NCBI RefSeq assembly: GCF_040720935.1
Contig: NZ_JBFDAE010000001.1
Coordinates: forward strand, 368,543-432,542
From: Jejuia sp040720935
GTDB taxonomy: Bacteria; Bacteroidota; Bacteroidia; Flavobacteriales; Flavobacteriaceae
Length of the DNA stretch: 64,000 nucleotides
Direction of reading: 5' to 3'
Shown in pieces: positions 43,940 to 52,055 of this stretch (position 1 is its first letter; each line of letters opens with the position of its first letter). The position numbers were made by a program, and so were the translations under genes. The notes beneath the pieces are model-generated. The model was not told the origin of the DNA, ran no database searches, and was given only the letters and a program-made list of their open reading frames with translations.

Positions 43940-45013
43940 ATGAATCCCAAGTCTCCTATAAAAGGACGTGGCGCACAGCTAAACGTCCCCAATCGTTTCT
44001 TCGAATTAAGTCATGAAATGCGTGACGATTTTCTGGAGTTCTGCCAAAAAGAAGGGGAAATAGCCGATAAAAATAAAACACAATACCTAGAAGTATTTCC
44101 AAAAACCATCGTTAATAAAGTAAAAAGTCCCGACGTTGGAATGGGCTACAGTATGAATCCTTATCAAGGTTGCGAACATGGTTGTATTTACTGTTACGCT
44201 AGAAACTCACATGAATTTTGGGGCTATAGCGCAGGGTTGGATTTTGAAAGACGCATTTTGGTAAAAAAAGACGCACCAAAACTTTTGGAGCAACTGCTTA
44301 AAAAGAAAAGTTGGAAAGCACACCCAATCGTGATGTCTGGAAATACGGATTGTTACCAACCTGCTGAGAAAATTTATAAAATTACCAGACGATGTTTAGA
44401 AGTGTTTTTAAAATACAAACACCCTGTTGGAATTATTACAAAAAATTCAAGAATATTGGAGGATATTGATATTCTTAAAACCCTAGCAAAAGACAATTTA
44501 GTAGGCGTTAATGTTTCCATTACATCTTTAAGTGAAGACACAAGACGAATTCTAGAACCTAGAACTGCAACCATAAAAAAACGTTTGGAAACTGTAAAGA
44601 CTTTAAGTGAAAATGGTATTCCCGTAAATGTGATGCTAGCGCCAATAATTCCATCGATAAATAGCCACGAAATATTGCCATTGGCTAAAGCTGCTGCTGA
44701 AAACGGCGCAAGTTCCATTGGGCATACCATTGTTAGACTTAACGGAGCGATAGGCGCAATTTTTACCAATTGGATTAAAAAAACAATGCCCGATCGTGCC
44801 GAAAAAGTATTGCATCAAATTGAAAATTGCCATGGTGGCACTTTAAATGATTCCAGATATGGTACCAGGATGCGGGGAGAAGGTAACATAGCAAAACAAA
44901 TAAACGATCTTGTAAAACTAGCGAAACAAAAATATTTTAAAGACAAAGCAATGCCTAAGCTTAATTGTGATTTACATGAGCAATTTAAAAATGGACAGTT
45001 AAAACTGTTCTAA
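43940..45013 (+). CDS. Radical SAM protein of the PA0069/SplB-like family
   Basis: The 357-residue protein has the radical SAM cluster motif Cys78-Cys82-Cys85 (QGCEHGCIYCYARNSHEFW), followed by GLDFERRILVKKDAPKLL, which is typical of the PA0069 group related to spore photoproduct lyase. It should bind a 4Fe-4S cluster and S-adenosylmethionine. The substrate of this group is not established. It is a single gene; the upstream 395 bases hold only the remnant at 43636 and AT-rich sequence. Confidence 0.92.
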   Translation: MNPKSPIKGRGAQLNVPNRFFELSHEMRDDFLEFCQKEGEIADKNKTQYLEVFPKTIVNKVKSPDVGMGYSMNPYQGCEHGCIYCYARNSHEFWGYSAGLDFERRILVKKDAPKLLEQLLKKKSWKAHPIVMSGNTDCYQPAEKIYKITRRCLEVFLKYKHPVGIITKNSRILEDIDILKTLAKDNLVGVNVSITSLSEDTRRILEPRTATIKKRLETVKTLSENGIPVNVMLAPIIPSINSHEILPLAKAAAENGASSIGHTIVRLNGAIGAIFTNWIKKTMPDRAEKVLHQIENCHGGTLNDSRYGTRMRGEGNIAKQINDLVKLAKQKYFKDKAMPKLNCDLHEQFKNGQLKLF

Positions 45014-45424
45014 TCTAAAGACCTTCCTTCTAAGAGTGAAACTTTTATTGGTATGAGTTACTACTCTAAAGAAGAGGGGATTAAGTGGTGTATTGTTAAA
45101 ATGTCTTCAAATGCGAATTAAACAATACTTTTAAAAACTCATTAGAAACTATAACACAAAACGAGGAGGTATAGGTTCAAAACCAGTTTCAATATCATCA
45201 GCATTGTAAATATTAACTACTGTAGGTTTAACCTGTGTCAGATATGGACAAATTAATTTATAGGGTTTGAATAAGAATAGCTCAACACCTCCCTTAATCC
45301 CTCCTTATTAGGAGGGAAACTGTTGCTTAAAAAAACAGAATATAAATTGCTTATTTAACTACATGCTTCTTTTTACAGTCTAAAACTTGTAAAAATTTAA
45401 TAATCAGTAAAGTATGAAACAAAA
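45014..45424. other. Intergenic region with repeat and gene remnant
   Basis: About 410 bases with no complete gene. From 45297 to 45330 there is a CCTCC/GGAGG hairpin followed by GAAACTGTTGC, the reverse complement of the CAACAGTTTC block seen beside hemE. A minus-strand fragment of about 50 codons lies between 45149 and that repeat (see separate entry). Confidence 0.45.
45149..45310 (-). pseudogene. Possible 3' gene remnant cut by a repeat
   Basis: The minus strand is open from the hairpin repeat at about 45310 to TAG at 45151-45149. The end reads VVNIYNADDIETGFEPIPPR followed by FVL, which looks like a genuine protein tail. There is no start codon, and the upstream border is a dispersed repeat, so the 5' part seems lost. 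I do not recognise the parent family. Confidence 0.3.
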
Positions 45425-45452
45425 AAAAGTGGGCCGCCACAGCCCACTTTTA
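45425..45452. terminator. Terminator of the first secreted paralogue
   Basis: Stem AAAAGTGGGC/GCCCACTTTT with loop CGCCACA, flanked by A- and T-runs. The matching hairpin after the second paralogue (46331-46357) differs by one loop base, so the terminator was duplicated with its gene. Confidence 0.8.
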
Positions 45453-45482
45453 ACATCCAACTCTAAATAAGGTATTTAGACT

Positions 45483-46085
45483 TTAATTAATGTACTTGAT
45501 AAACTCTCTACCTTCTGTATGAAATACAAGTTTATAAGACCCAAAATCTAAGCCCCCTAGTTTGTAGATTCTTTCGATAGTTTTAGTGCTCTCAATGGTT
45601 TCGGCAAACATGAGTTCAGAACCGTTCAATCCTTTAAAGTAAATCTCAATCTCAAAAGGGTCTTCATTTAAGGAAAGTTTTGAGACATAAACCATATCGT
45701 CATTAATGCGTACCATAGGCTTGAAGATTGTTTCCCCCTTTTCTTTATCAAAAAGTACATTATTAGACTTTACAGTAAAAGGTATCGTGTTTATTTCTAA
45801 ATCTTTATCAATTTCAAAAACATATGTCCCATTTGGTAATGCGGTTAGATCAAAACTTTTTGTATAAGTTCCTGATCCTTGTATATAATTTTTGAACAAA
45901 ATCACACCATTGGTATCTTTAATAGATAATAGGTTTCCTTGCTTTACATTATATAAAGTAAGGGAGGTTCTTTCAGCGTCATTTTTTATTTTAAATAATG
46001 AAGCATCATTGGCGAAACTTAATAAGGTAGCAAACATGGTTACCATTAAGATTCCTTTTTTTGAGTGTTTAATTACGTTTTTCAT
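45483..46085 (-). CDS. Secreted protein, paralogue 1 of a tandem pair
   Basis: The 200-residue protein has a signal peptide (ending LLSFAND) and a beta-rich body with the motifs NVKQGNLLSIKDTNGVILF and LPNGTYVFEIDKDLEI, reminiscent of the C-terminal sorting or Ig-like domains of Bacteroidota secreted proteins. Its neighbour at 46389 is clearly a duplicate (same order of motifs, similar terminators, same promoter layout). The -7 box TACATTTG is at 46120-46113 on the minus strand, and an AraC-type operator half-site begins 36 bases upstream of it. Function unknown. Confidence 0.85.
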   Translation of the reverse strand: MKNVIKHSKKGILMVTMFATLLSFANDASLFKIKNDAERTSLTLYNVKQGNLLSIKDTNGVILFKNYIQGSGTYTKSFDLTALPNGTYVFEIDKDLEINTIPFTVKSNNVLFDKEKGETIFKPMVRINDDMVYVSKLSLNEDPFEIEIYFKGLNGSELMFAETIESTKTIERIYKLGGLDFGSYKLVFHTEGREFIKYIN

Positions 46086-46112
46086 AATTCGCGTTTTTAA
46101 CGTTCAACACTA

Positions 46113-46218
46113 CAAATGTATAACACAAACTTACTGTATAAAACATTGATATTGACTAATTTATGCGCTATTTTATCTATTAATTTTACATCAATTTTAG
46201 GTTAAATAGCATATATTA
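46113..46218 (-). promoter_or_regulatory. Promoter and paired operator sites of paralogue 1
   Basis: The minus-strand -7 box TACATTTG (46120-46113) is preceded by site 3, TAATTTATGCGCTATTTTAT (46157-46176), and by the inverted site 4, TTAAATAGCATATATTA (46202-46218). Sites 1 and 2 upstream of paralogue 2 have the same consensus, and the distance from the -7 box to the first site is 36 bases in both promoters. Confidence 0.55.
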
Positions 46219-46330
46219 TTTCATAAGATTTTGTACTGATACATATAAAGAAGGGCAAAAAAAATTGAAGATATAAAGGGATTAGCCGCTTAGTGGATGT
46301 TGATGAAATTGAGGAGATACTATAAAACAA

Positions 46331-46357
46331 AAAAAGTGGGCCACCACAGCCCACTTT
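46331..46357. terminator. Terminator of the second secreted paralogue
   Basis: Stem AAAAAGTGGGC/GCCCACTTT with loop CACCACA. Near-identical to the hairpin at 45425. Confidence 0.8.
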
Positions 46358-46388
46358 ACCAACTAAACTAAACTAAATAAGACATTAA

Positions 46389-46997
46389 TTAATTATTAAT
46401 GTATGCTGTAAAAGATCTACCTTGAGAGTGATAGACTACCTTATAGTTACCTTCTCTAGGTAATTTATAAACGCGTTCTAGACTTATGTCATTTTTAATA
46501 TTTTCTGAATAAACCAATTCGTAATCATTTGAAGAAACTCTATTTCCTTCTAAATAAATAGATACATCAAGATTTTCATTGTCTAATGCTAATTTCGAAA
46601 CATAAACTAGATTTTCTTTAACTCTTGTTACTGGCTTAAAAAATGTCTCTTCCTTTGCTTTATTGAAAACTACAGTATTGTCTTCAACTGTAAAAGGGAT
46701 CATTTTAATTTCCACATCTTTATCAAGCTCAACAACGTAATCGCCGTTTGGCAATTCAGATAAATCAAAGCCTTTTGAATACATACCTTCTTCCTTTATT
46801 TGCTCTGTATAAAGAGTGATACCATAAGCGTCTTTAATTGTTAAGAGATTGCCCTGTTTTACATTTGTTAATGTAATTGCAGTTCTTTTAGCATCTTTAA
46901 TATCATGATTTTCAGAGGCATTTGTGTTACCTATAACCGTAGCCATCATTGCTACCATTAAAATTGCTTTTTTTGAGTTGTTCAATACGTTTTTCAT
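46389..46997 (-). CDS. Secreted protein, paralogue 2 of a tandem pair
   Basis: The 202-residue protein has a signal peptide (about residues 1-27) and the same body plan as paralogue 1: NVKQGNLLTIKDAYGITLY, LPNGDYVVELDKDVEI, KPVTRVKENLVYVSKLAL and a C-terminal strand ending FTAYINN. The two are about half identical by eye. The -7 box TATCTTTG is at 47034-47027 on the minus strand, with an operator half-site 36 bases upstream of it. The AraC regulator gene at 47201 is divergent and is the likely controller. Function unknown. Confidence 0.85.
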   Translation of the reverse strand: MKNVLNNSKKAILMVAMMATVIGNTNASENHDIKDAKRTAITLTNVKQGNLLTIKDAYGITLYTEQIKEEGMYSKGFDLSELPNGDYVVELDKDVEIKMIPFTVEDNTVVFNKAKEETFFKPVTRVKENLVYVSKLALDNENLDVSIYLEGNRVSSNDYELVYSENIKNDISLERVYKLPREGNYKVVYHSQGRSFTAYINN

Positions 46998-47026
46998 AAT
47001 TTGGGTTTTTATAACGTTTTACAGGG

Positions 47027-47139
47027 CAAAGATAGAGGCGATGTGTGATGTAGAAAACATCAAATTTGGCTAGTTTATATGCTATATTAACTGTTAAATC
47101 AATGTTAACTATGTGTTAAGTTAATATAGCATATATTTG
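47027..47139. promoter_or_regulatory. Divergent promoter region with paired operator sites 1 and 2
   Basis: Site 1 (TAGTTTATATGCTATATTAA, 47071-47090) and the inverted site 2 (TTAATATAGCATATATTTG, 47121-47139) share the exact 15-base core TATATGCTATATTAA. Site 2 overlaps a plus-strand TAnnTTTG box (TATATTTG, 47132-47139) that could serve the AraC gene, so the regulator may also control itself. The minus-strand -7 box of paralogue 2 lies at 47034-47027. Confidence 0.6.
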
Positions 47140-47200
47140 TGGTAATTGAATATATAATGTATGCATAATAAATAGTAAATTTGTTATAAAAGCGCCTACA

Positions 47201-48082
47201 ATGATTACTAAGAAACCTACACTTAAGAAACTTACGCCCAGTTTTGGAAGTTCCATATTGGTAAAGCAGCACTTGGAGAAGGTGGACAGAAATGATGCCT
47301 ATTGGCATTTTCATCCTGAATTAGAGCTGGTTTACGTCAATAAAGGTCAGGGAAAAACCCATATTGGAAATCATCTCTCGTATTTTAATAACAGTCAACT
47401 CATATTAATTGGCGCCAATTTGCCACATAACGGGTTTACGGATAGGTTAACCGCAAACGGAACGGAAACCACCATACAGTTTAAATCTAATTTTTTGGGA
47501 GATGATTTTGAAGGTATTCCTGAAATGTCGAATGTACGTTCCTTGTTTGAGCGTGCAAAAAAAGGCATTCGGTTTAAGGTTGAAGCCAAAAAGGTTATAG
47601 GCCCTAAAATTGATAGCTTAATGGATTTTCAAGGTTTAGAGCGTGTTACAAAGTTTCTTGAAATACTAAATTACTTAGCGCTTACAGATGATTACGATAT
47701 TTTAAATGCCGATGGTGTTGTTTTTGAAGCTGAAGCCCAAGACAGTGCTAAAATTGCCATGATATTTAAATATGTCAACAAGAATTTTCAAGAACATATT
47801 AGTTTAGACGACATCGCAGATGAAGTAAGTATGACGGTGCCTGCGTTTTGTAGATACTTTAAAAAGGCAACGGGTAAAACGTTTACCAAAGTGGTTAACG
47901 AATATAGAGTGGTACATGCCACCAAACTATTAAACGAAAGCCAAATGAGTATTGCTGATATTTGTTTTGAATGTGGCTTCAACAATTTTTCGCATTTTAA
48001 CAAGCAGTTTAATGAGATTACAGGCAAAAGTGCTTCTAATTATAGAAAGGAAATAAAGCATATTATACAACATTCGGCTTAA
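47201..48082 (+). CDS. AraC family transcriptional regulator with cupin sensor domain
   Basis: The 293-residue protein has an N-terminal cupin domain (YWHFHPELELVYVNKGQGKT, HIGNHLSYFNNSQLILIGA) that should bind a small ligand such as a sugar. The C-terminal double helix-turn-helix contains LDDIADEVSMTVPAFCRYFK and IADICFECGFNNFSHFNKQF, ending TGKSASNYRKEI. It is divergent from the secreted paralogues and shares the operator region with them. Its stop overlaps that of the convergent HD-domain gene by 3 bases. Confidence 0.92.
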   Translation: MITKKPTLKKLTPSFGSSILVKQHLEKVDRNDAYWHFHPELELVYVNKGQGKTHIGNHLSYFNNSQLILIGANLPHNGFTDRLTANGTETTIQFKSNFLGDDFEGIPEMSNVRSLFERAKKGIRFKVEAKKVIGPKIDSLMDFQGLERVTKFLEILNYLALTDDYDILNADGVVFEAEAQDSAKIAMIFKYVNKNFQEHISLDDIADEVSMTVPAFCRYFKKATGKTFTKVVNEYRVVHATKLLNESQMSIADICFECGFNNFSHFNKQFNEITGKSASNYRKEIKHIIQHSA

Positions 48083-48756
48083 GCATTGCCTTCCCATTCG
48101 CTATAAAACTGATTTAGGTAAAGTTCCATAAAATCATGTCGTTTATCTGCGAGTTGTTTCCCTGTTTTGGTATTCATTTTATCTTTCAGGAGTAATAATT
48201 TCTCGTAAAAATGATTGATGGTAGGCGCTGTGGAAGATTTATACTCTTCCGAAGTCATATTAAGATGAGGTTTAATCTCAGGATTATAAAGTGCTCTGTT
48301 TTTAAATCCTCCATAATTGAATGTTCTTGCGATTCCAATGGCACCAATGGCATCCAATCTATCGGCATCCTGAACCACATCCAATTCGAGCGATTTAAAT
48401 TTTTGAGCCTCATTTCTACCCCTGCCTGCTGATAGGCTAGATTTAAATGAAATATTCTCAATAATTTTTATGACATGTTCAATAACTTTGGAATCTACAT
48501 TCAGTTTAAATAAAAATTCCCGTGCTATTTTAGGGCCAATAGTTTCATCGCCATTATGGAATTTGCTATCGGCAATATCGTGCAATAAAGCGCTTAGAGA
48601 AACTATAAATAAATCAACAGGCTCTTTTTTAGCAATTAATAAACTGTTTTTATAAACCCGCTCTATATGAAACCAATCGTGTCCACCTTCAGCATTAGTT
48701 AAAGTTTCTTTTACGAAAAGGATGGTTTTGTTTATGATGTCTTCGGAAGTATGCAT
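48079..48756 (-). CDS. HD domain phosphohydrolase
   Basis: The 225-residue protein has the HD-superfamily metal motifs: GGHDWFHIERVYKNSL with the first His, SALLHDIADSKFHNGDE with the HD pair, and VVQDADRLDAIGAIGIART with the distal Asp. The family includes nucleotide phosphohydrolases, and similar proteins are found widely with unproven substrates. It is convergent and overlapping by 3-4 bases with the AraC gene. Confidence 0.9.
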   Translation of the reverse strand: MHTSEDIINKTILFVKETLTNAEGGHDWFHIERVYKNSLLIAKKEPVDLFIVSLSALLHDIADSKFHNGDETIGPKIAREFLFKLNVDSKVIEHVIKIIENISFKSSLSAGRGRNEAQKFKSLELDVVQDADRLDAIGAIGIARTFNYGGFKNRALYNPEIKPHLNMTSEEYKSSTAPTINHFYEKLLLLKDKMNTKTGKQLADKRHDFMELYLNQFYSEWEGNA

Positions 48757-48771
48757 TGGGTAAAAATAAAA

Positions 48772-48797
48772 ATTCCTTTCGATACGTCGAAAGGAAT
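48772..48797. terminator. Hairpin between the HD gene and the desaturase gene
   Basis: ATTCCTTTCGA/TCGAAAGGAAT arms pair perfectly around a TACG loop. It lies 38 bases beyond the desaturase stop on the minus strand. The T-run is weak. Confidence 0.55.
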
Positions 48798-48834
48798 CTA
48801 ATTATTATAAGTTTGAAATTCTTTTTTTGGAATT

Positions 48835-49836
48835 TTATTTTATAACCGCAGGAGCAACCCATTTAAACTGAAACGAGTTTTCTGGAACCTTCATGCGTTC
48901 AGATAAACGATACATTCTAGCGGGTAGTTTCATGAGGTAATCCCTTGCTTTTTCAGCTTCATCATCTAAACCAGTTATTTTATCAATTTCCCAGCGTTCA
49001 ATCAGTTTTTGTAAAATATCAACATAATCGGTAGAGGTATAAACACCAATTCGTTGTGCGGTATTAGAAAACTCTTCGAAAGCAGAACTTGTTTTACCCC
49101 CAGATTCTCTTAAAAAGTGTGCTGGCATGGTAATTTTTTGTTTCATCATATAATGAAAAGCCATCATCATTTGGCTAGGATCTACTTTAAAGATACGCTC
49201 CACAAACTCAGAATAAGCATGGTGGTGTCGCATTTCGTCTCCAGAAATGATTTTACACATTTTAGAGAGACGCTTATTGCCTTTATCTTTCGCCAATTTT
49301 GCCACACGATTATGCGACACATAAGTCGCTAGTTCTTGAAAACTGGTATAGACGAAGTTTTTGTAAGGGTCTCTATCTGTGCCAATATCAAAACCATCAG
49401 CAATAAGATGTTGCGTGGTTATTTCAATTTCTCTCATATTTACACGTCCCGATAAATAGAGGTATTTGTTTAAAACATCACCGTGTCTGTTTTCTTCAGC
49501 AGTCCATTGTTTTACCCATTTAGACCAACCGTTTCCACCTTCGGTTACTTGATCTACACCTTCAACATCCATCAACCAAGATTCATAGGTTGGTAATGCT
49601 TCTTCAGTAATCATATCACCTACTAAAACCACCCAAAAATCATATGGTAGTTCCTTGGCTAAAGCTCTAATTTCTCTTACTTCTTCAAAAAAGGCGCTGT
49701 CCTCAACTTCAGAATTCGGTAAAAAATCTGTGGGCTGCCATATGCTATCAATAGGAATTAAGTATTTTTCCATCAATGCGTCCACGTCTTTTTCCAAAAA
49801 CTGCATCACTTCTAATCTCTTGTTTTTTAAAGACAT
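48835..49836 (-). CDS. Acyl-ACP desaturase
   Basis: This soluble di-iron enzyme introduces a double bond in acyl-ACP. The 333-residue protein has the two iron motifs, EENRHGDVL and DEMRHHHAYSE (each E..RH), 90 residues apart as in plant stearoyl-ACP desaturase. The helix pattern fits the ferritin-like fold. The acyltransferase at 49849 lies directly upstream with a 12-base gap, so desaturation and acyl transfer are probably co-expressed for membrane-lipid adjustment. Confidence 0.93.
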   Translation of the reverse strand: MSLKNKRLEVMQFLEKDVDALMEKYLIPIDSIWQPTDFLPNSEVEDSAFFEEVREIRALAKELPYDFWVVLVGDMITEEALPTYESWLMDVEGVDQVTEGGNGWSKWVKQWTAEENRHGDVLNKYLYLSGRVNMREIEITTQHLIADGFDIGTDRDPYKNFVYTSFQELATYVSHNRVAKLAKDKGNKRLSKMCKIISGDEMRHHHAYSEFVERIFKVDPSQMMMAFHYMMKQKITMPAHFLRESGGKTSSAFEEFSNTAQRIGVYTSTDYVDILQKLIERWEIDKITGLDDEAEKARDYLMKLPARMYRLSERMKVPENSFQFKWVAPAVIK

Positions 49837-49848
49837 ATGTTAAAGATT

Positions 49849-50586
49849 TTAAGGTTCAATATCATTTTTAATAGTGGATTCAATCGTATCAATTAACTCC
49901 TGCTTATTAACAAATATAGCCAATTCTAAGGGTTTATGTACTGTAAATTTTAGATGATTGCCCAAGCCCATTGGAAATTTTCCATAACGCAACATTTTCC
50001 AAGAATTATTTATGGTTACCGGAACAACGAGTGCGGACGGTATTTTTTTAAATAAAATCTCTAAACCCTTAGTTTGAAAAGGTTTTGGTGTACCATCCTT
50101 ACTTCGAGTACCTTCTGGAAAAATGACGGCGGCATAATTGTTTTTTTCAATATACTCGCCAAATTTCATAAGTGCGGGTAAGGATTGTCTTGGGTTTTTT
50201 CGGTCTATTAAGGCAGCGCCTCCATGTCGCAAATTATAGGATACACTCGGGATGCCTTTTCCTAATTCTATTTTACTGATAAATTTTGGGGAGTGTTTGC
50301 GCATGTACCAAGTAATTGGATAAATATCATGCAAACTTTGATGATTCGCCACAATAATAAGAGGGCGATTGGTATCTATCTTATGTGGATTGTTAAATGA
50401 AAAACGCGTTCCTAAAATATTAGCGCACCGCATTAAACTCCATTGTAAAAGATAAACACTTTTTTGATGTGTGCTATAGCCAAATAGATTAAAGCAAACC
50501 CATTGGATAGGATGAAACAGAACTAGCGTTAACCCAAAACACAAATAGTAAATAACAGATACAGGATACGAAAGCAATTTCATCAT
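49849..50586 (-). CDS. 1-acyl-sn-glycerol-3-phosphate acyltransferase, PlsC family, second copy
   Basis: The 245-residue protein has an N-terminal hydrophobic helix (residues 5-25), the catalytic motif NHQSLHD, and FPEGTRSKDGTPKPFQTKG for substrate binding. These are closer to the typical PlsC sequence than the copy at 3390 (FPEGG). It is the first gene of a pair with the acyl-ACP desaturase. An intrinsic terminator for the gene run upstream lies at 50625. Confidence 0.93.
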   Translation of the reverse strand: MMKLLSYPVSVIYYLCFGLTLVLFHPIQWVCFNLFGYSTHQKSVYLLQWSLMRCANILGTRFSFNNPHKIDTNRPLIIVANHQSLHDIYPITWYMRKHSPKFISKIELGKGIPSVSYNLRHGGAALIDRKNPRQSLPALMKFGEYIEKNNYAAVIFPEGTRSKDGTPKPFQTKGLEILFKKIPSALVVPVTINNSWKMLRYGKFPMGLGNHLKFTVHKPLELAIFVNKQELIDTIESTIKNDIEP

Positions 50587-50624
50587 GTCTCAAAATTAGT
50601 ATAATGAAAATTAATAGCATAAAA

Positions 50625-50647
50625 AAACCACGAATTAATCGTGGTTT
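50625..50647. terminator. Intrinsic terminator downstream of the bacilliredoxin gene
   Basis: The arms AAACCACG/CGTGGTTT around GAATTAATC, with A- and T-runs on both sides, fit a terminator for either strand. A dispersed GTCATTCC element follows at 50659. Confidence 0.7.
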
Positions 50648-50658
50648 AATTTTTTTTT

Positions 50659-50689
50659 GTCATTCCAAGCGAAGCGTGGGAATCTGTTT
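50659..50689. repeat. GTCATTCCnAGCGAAGC repeat, partial copy
   Basis: GTCATTCCAAGCGAAGCGTG (50659-50678) and the following GGAATCTGTT match the left half of the longer element at 61496-61590. This is a dispersed repeat found in many flavobacterial genomes. Confidence 0.6.
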
Positions 50690-50748
50690 AATAAATAGCT
50701 AAATTTATGAAATTATCATAATTCTTGCTTCCTTGCAATAGGCTTTTT

Positions 50749-51159
50749 CTAACAATGCTCGTTATAAGCATCCACCAAGTTCTCTGCAATAAGTTCTGCA
50801 GGTCTGCCCTCAATATGATGACGCTCTAGCATGTGCACCAATTCGCCATTTTTAAACAATGCCATACAAGGTGAACTTGGAGGAAACGGAATCATATGCT
50901 CTCTTGCTTTATCAACGGCTTCTCTGTCAACGCCTGCAAAAACAGTTGTTATATGGTCTGGTTTTTTAACATTTTGTAAACTCATTCTCGCGCCTGGTCT
51001 TGCGTTTGCTGCTGCACAACCACACACCGAATTTACCACCACTAAAGTAGTGCCTTCTTTTGCTAAAGCAGCATCAACCGCTTCGGCAGTTTGTAATTCT
51101 TCAAAACCAACATTGGTTAAATCCTCACGCATTGGTTTTACTAATTCTGCTGGATACAT
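50749..51159 (-). CDS. Bacilliredoxin, BrxA/BrxB family
   Basis: Bacilliredoxins remove bacillithiol from oxidised proteins. The 136-residue protein has the family's CGC active site (Cys46-Gly-Cys48) in VVNSVCGCAAANARPGA and the C-terminal HMLERHHIEGRPAELIAENL typical of the YphP/YqiW family. In Bacteroidota, bacillithiol is made by some lineages, so the redox partner is likely but unproven here. It is transcribed alone, divergent from the DnaJ-domain gene. Confidence 0.93.
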   Translation of the reverse strand: MYPAELVKPMREDLTNVGFEELQTAEAVDAALAKEGTTLVVVNSVCGCAAANARPGARMSLQNVKKPDHITTVFAGVDREAVDKAREHMIPFPPSSPCMALFKNGELVHMLERHHIEGRPAELIAENLVDAYNEHC

Positions 51160-51278
51160 ATTTTTAAATTTTAATAATTAACATTCTTGAGTTACAAAGA
51201 TACCATTTGTGTAACAATATGGTATAAATATCAACTAACTAATATTATATTTGGTCATAATTAAAATCTATAACTTAC

Positions 51279-52052
51279 ATGGGGTTTTCAAAATGGATAG
51301 GTGCTTCTTTGGGCTGGTCGTTTGGCGGACCAATTGGCGCCATAATAGGATTAGCATTAGGAAGTGTTATTGATGCAATGGCAGATGGAAAGGATAGTCC
51401 ATTTTTAGAGCAAGGAAAATCACGTAGAGGACGACCAACTTATAGAAGACAACCAAGACAACGCCCGCAAACACAATCGGGAGATTTTGAAGTGAGTTTA
51501 TTGGTGTTAGCCTCTGTGGTTATTAAAGCCGATGGTAAGCAAGATCAGCGTGAATTGGATTTTGTGCGTCAGCAGTTTTTAAATATGTACGGAAAGGAAC
51601 GTGCAAATAATGCCTTTAAATTGTTTAAAGGTATTAGCAAACAAAACGTTTCTGTAAGACCTGTGTGTTTGCAAATTCGCCAGATGATGGATCATCCATC
51701 GCGTTTACAGTTGATGCATTTTTTATTCGGAATAGCAAAAGCAGATGGCACGGTTACTCAAGATGAAGAACGTCAAATTTATACCATGGCAGGCTATTTG
51801 GGCATTAATTCCAGAGATTATGAAAGCATTAAAGCCATGTTTTATAACAGCAGGGATAATGCTTATAAAGTCTTGGAAATAGATAAAAGTGCCACAGTAG
51901 ATGAAATTAAGAAAGCCTATCGAAAAATGGCAAAAAAATACCATCCAGATAAGGTGATCCATCTAGGAAAAGAACATCAAGAAGGTGCTGAAGAAAAGTT
52001 TAGACAAGTGCAAATGGCCTACGAACAATTGCAGAAGGAGTTGCGGTTTTAA
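51279..52052 (+). CDS. TerB-type and DnaJ domain protein (DjlA-like)
   Basis: The 257-residue protein has a glycine-rich hydrophobic N-terminus (residues 8-29), a TerB-like helical domain at about 65-185 (VLASVVIKADGKQDQRELDF, FGIAKADGTVTQDEE) and a C-terminal J domain (AYKVLEIDKSATVDEIKKAY, with the HPD triad in KKYHPDKV). The order matches DjlA-like co-chaperones that stimulate DnaK. Its last 51 bases, including the stop, are repeated exactly at 55055-55105, which marks the border of an insertion. Confidence 0.92.
   Translation: MGFSKWIGASLGWSFGGPIGAIIGLALGSVIDAMADGKDSPFLEQGKSRRGRPTYRRQPRQRPQTQSGDFEVSLLVLASVVIKADGKQDQRELDFVRQQFLNMYGKERANNAFKLFKGISKQNVSVRPVCLQIRQMMDHPSRLQLMHFLFGIAKADGTVTQDEERQIYTMAGYLGINSRDYESIKAMFYNSRDNAYKVLEIDKSATVDEIKKAYRKMAKKYHPDKVIHLGKEHQEGAEEKFRQVQMAYEQLQKELRF
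52002..52052 (+). repeat. 51-bp direct repeat, left copy (3' end of the DnaJ-domain gene)
   Basis: It starts AGACAAGTGCAAATGGCCTA and ends TTGCGGTTTTAA with the stop codon. The right copy at 55055-55105 is identical over all 51 bases. Upstream and downstream flanks differ. Confidence 0.95.
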
Positions 52053-52055
52053 TGA

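Noticed and set aside
45053..45121. 22-codon plus-strand frame after the radical SAM gene
   Set aside because: It is very short, has no terminator or family support, and lies in a degraded region.
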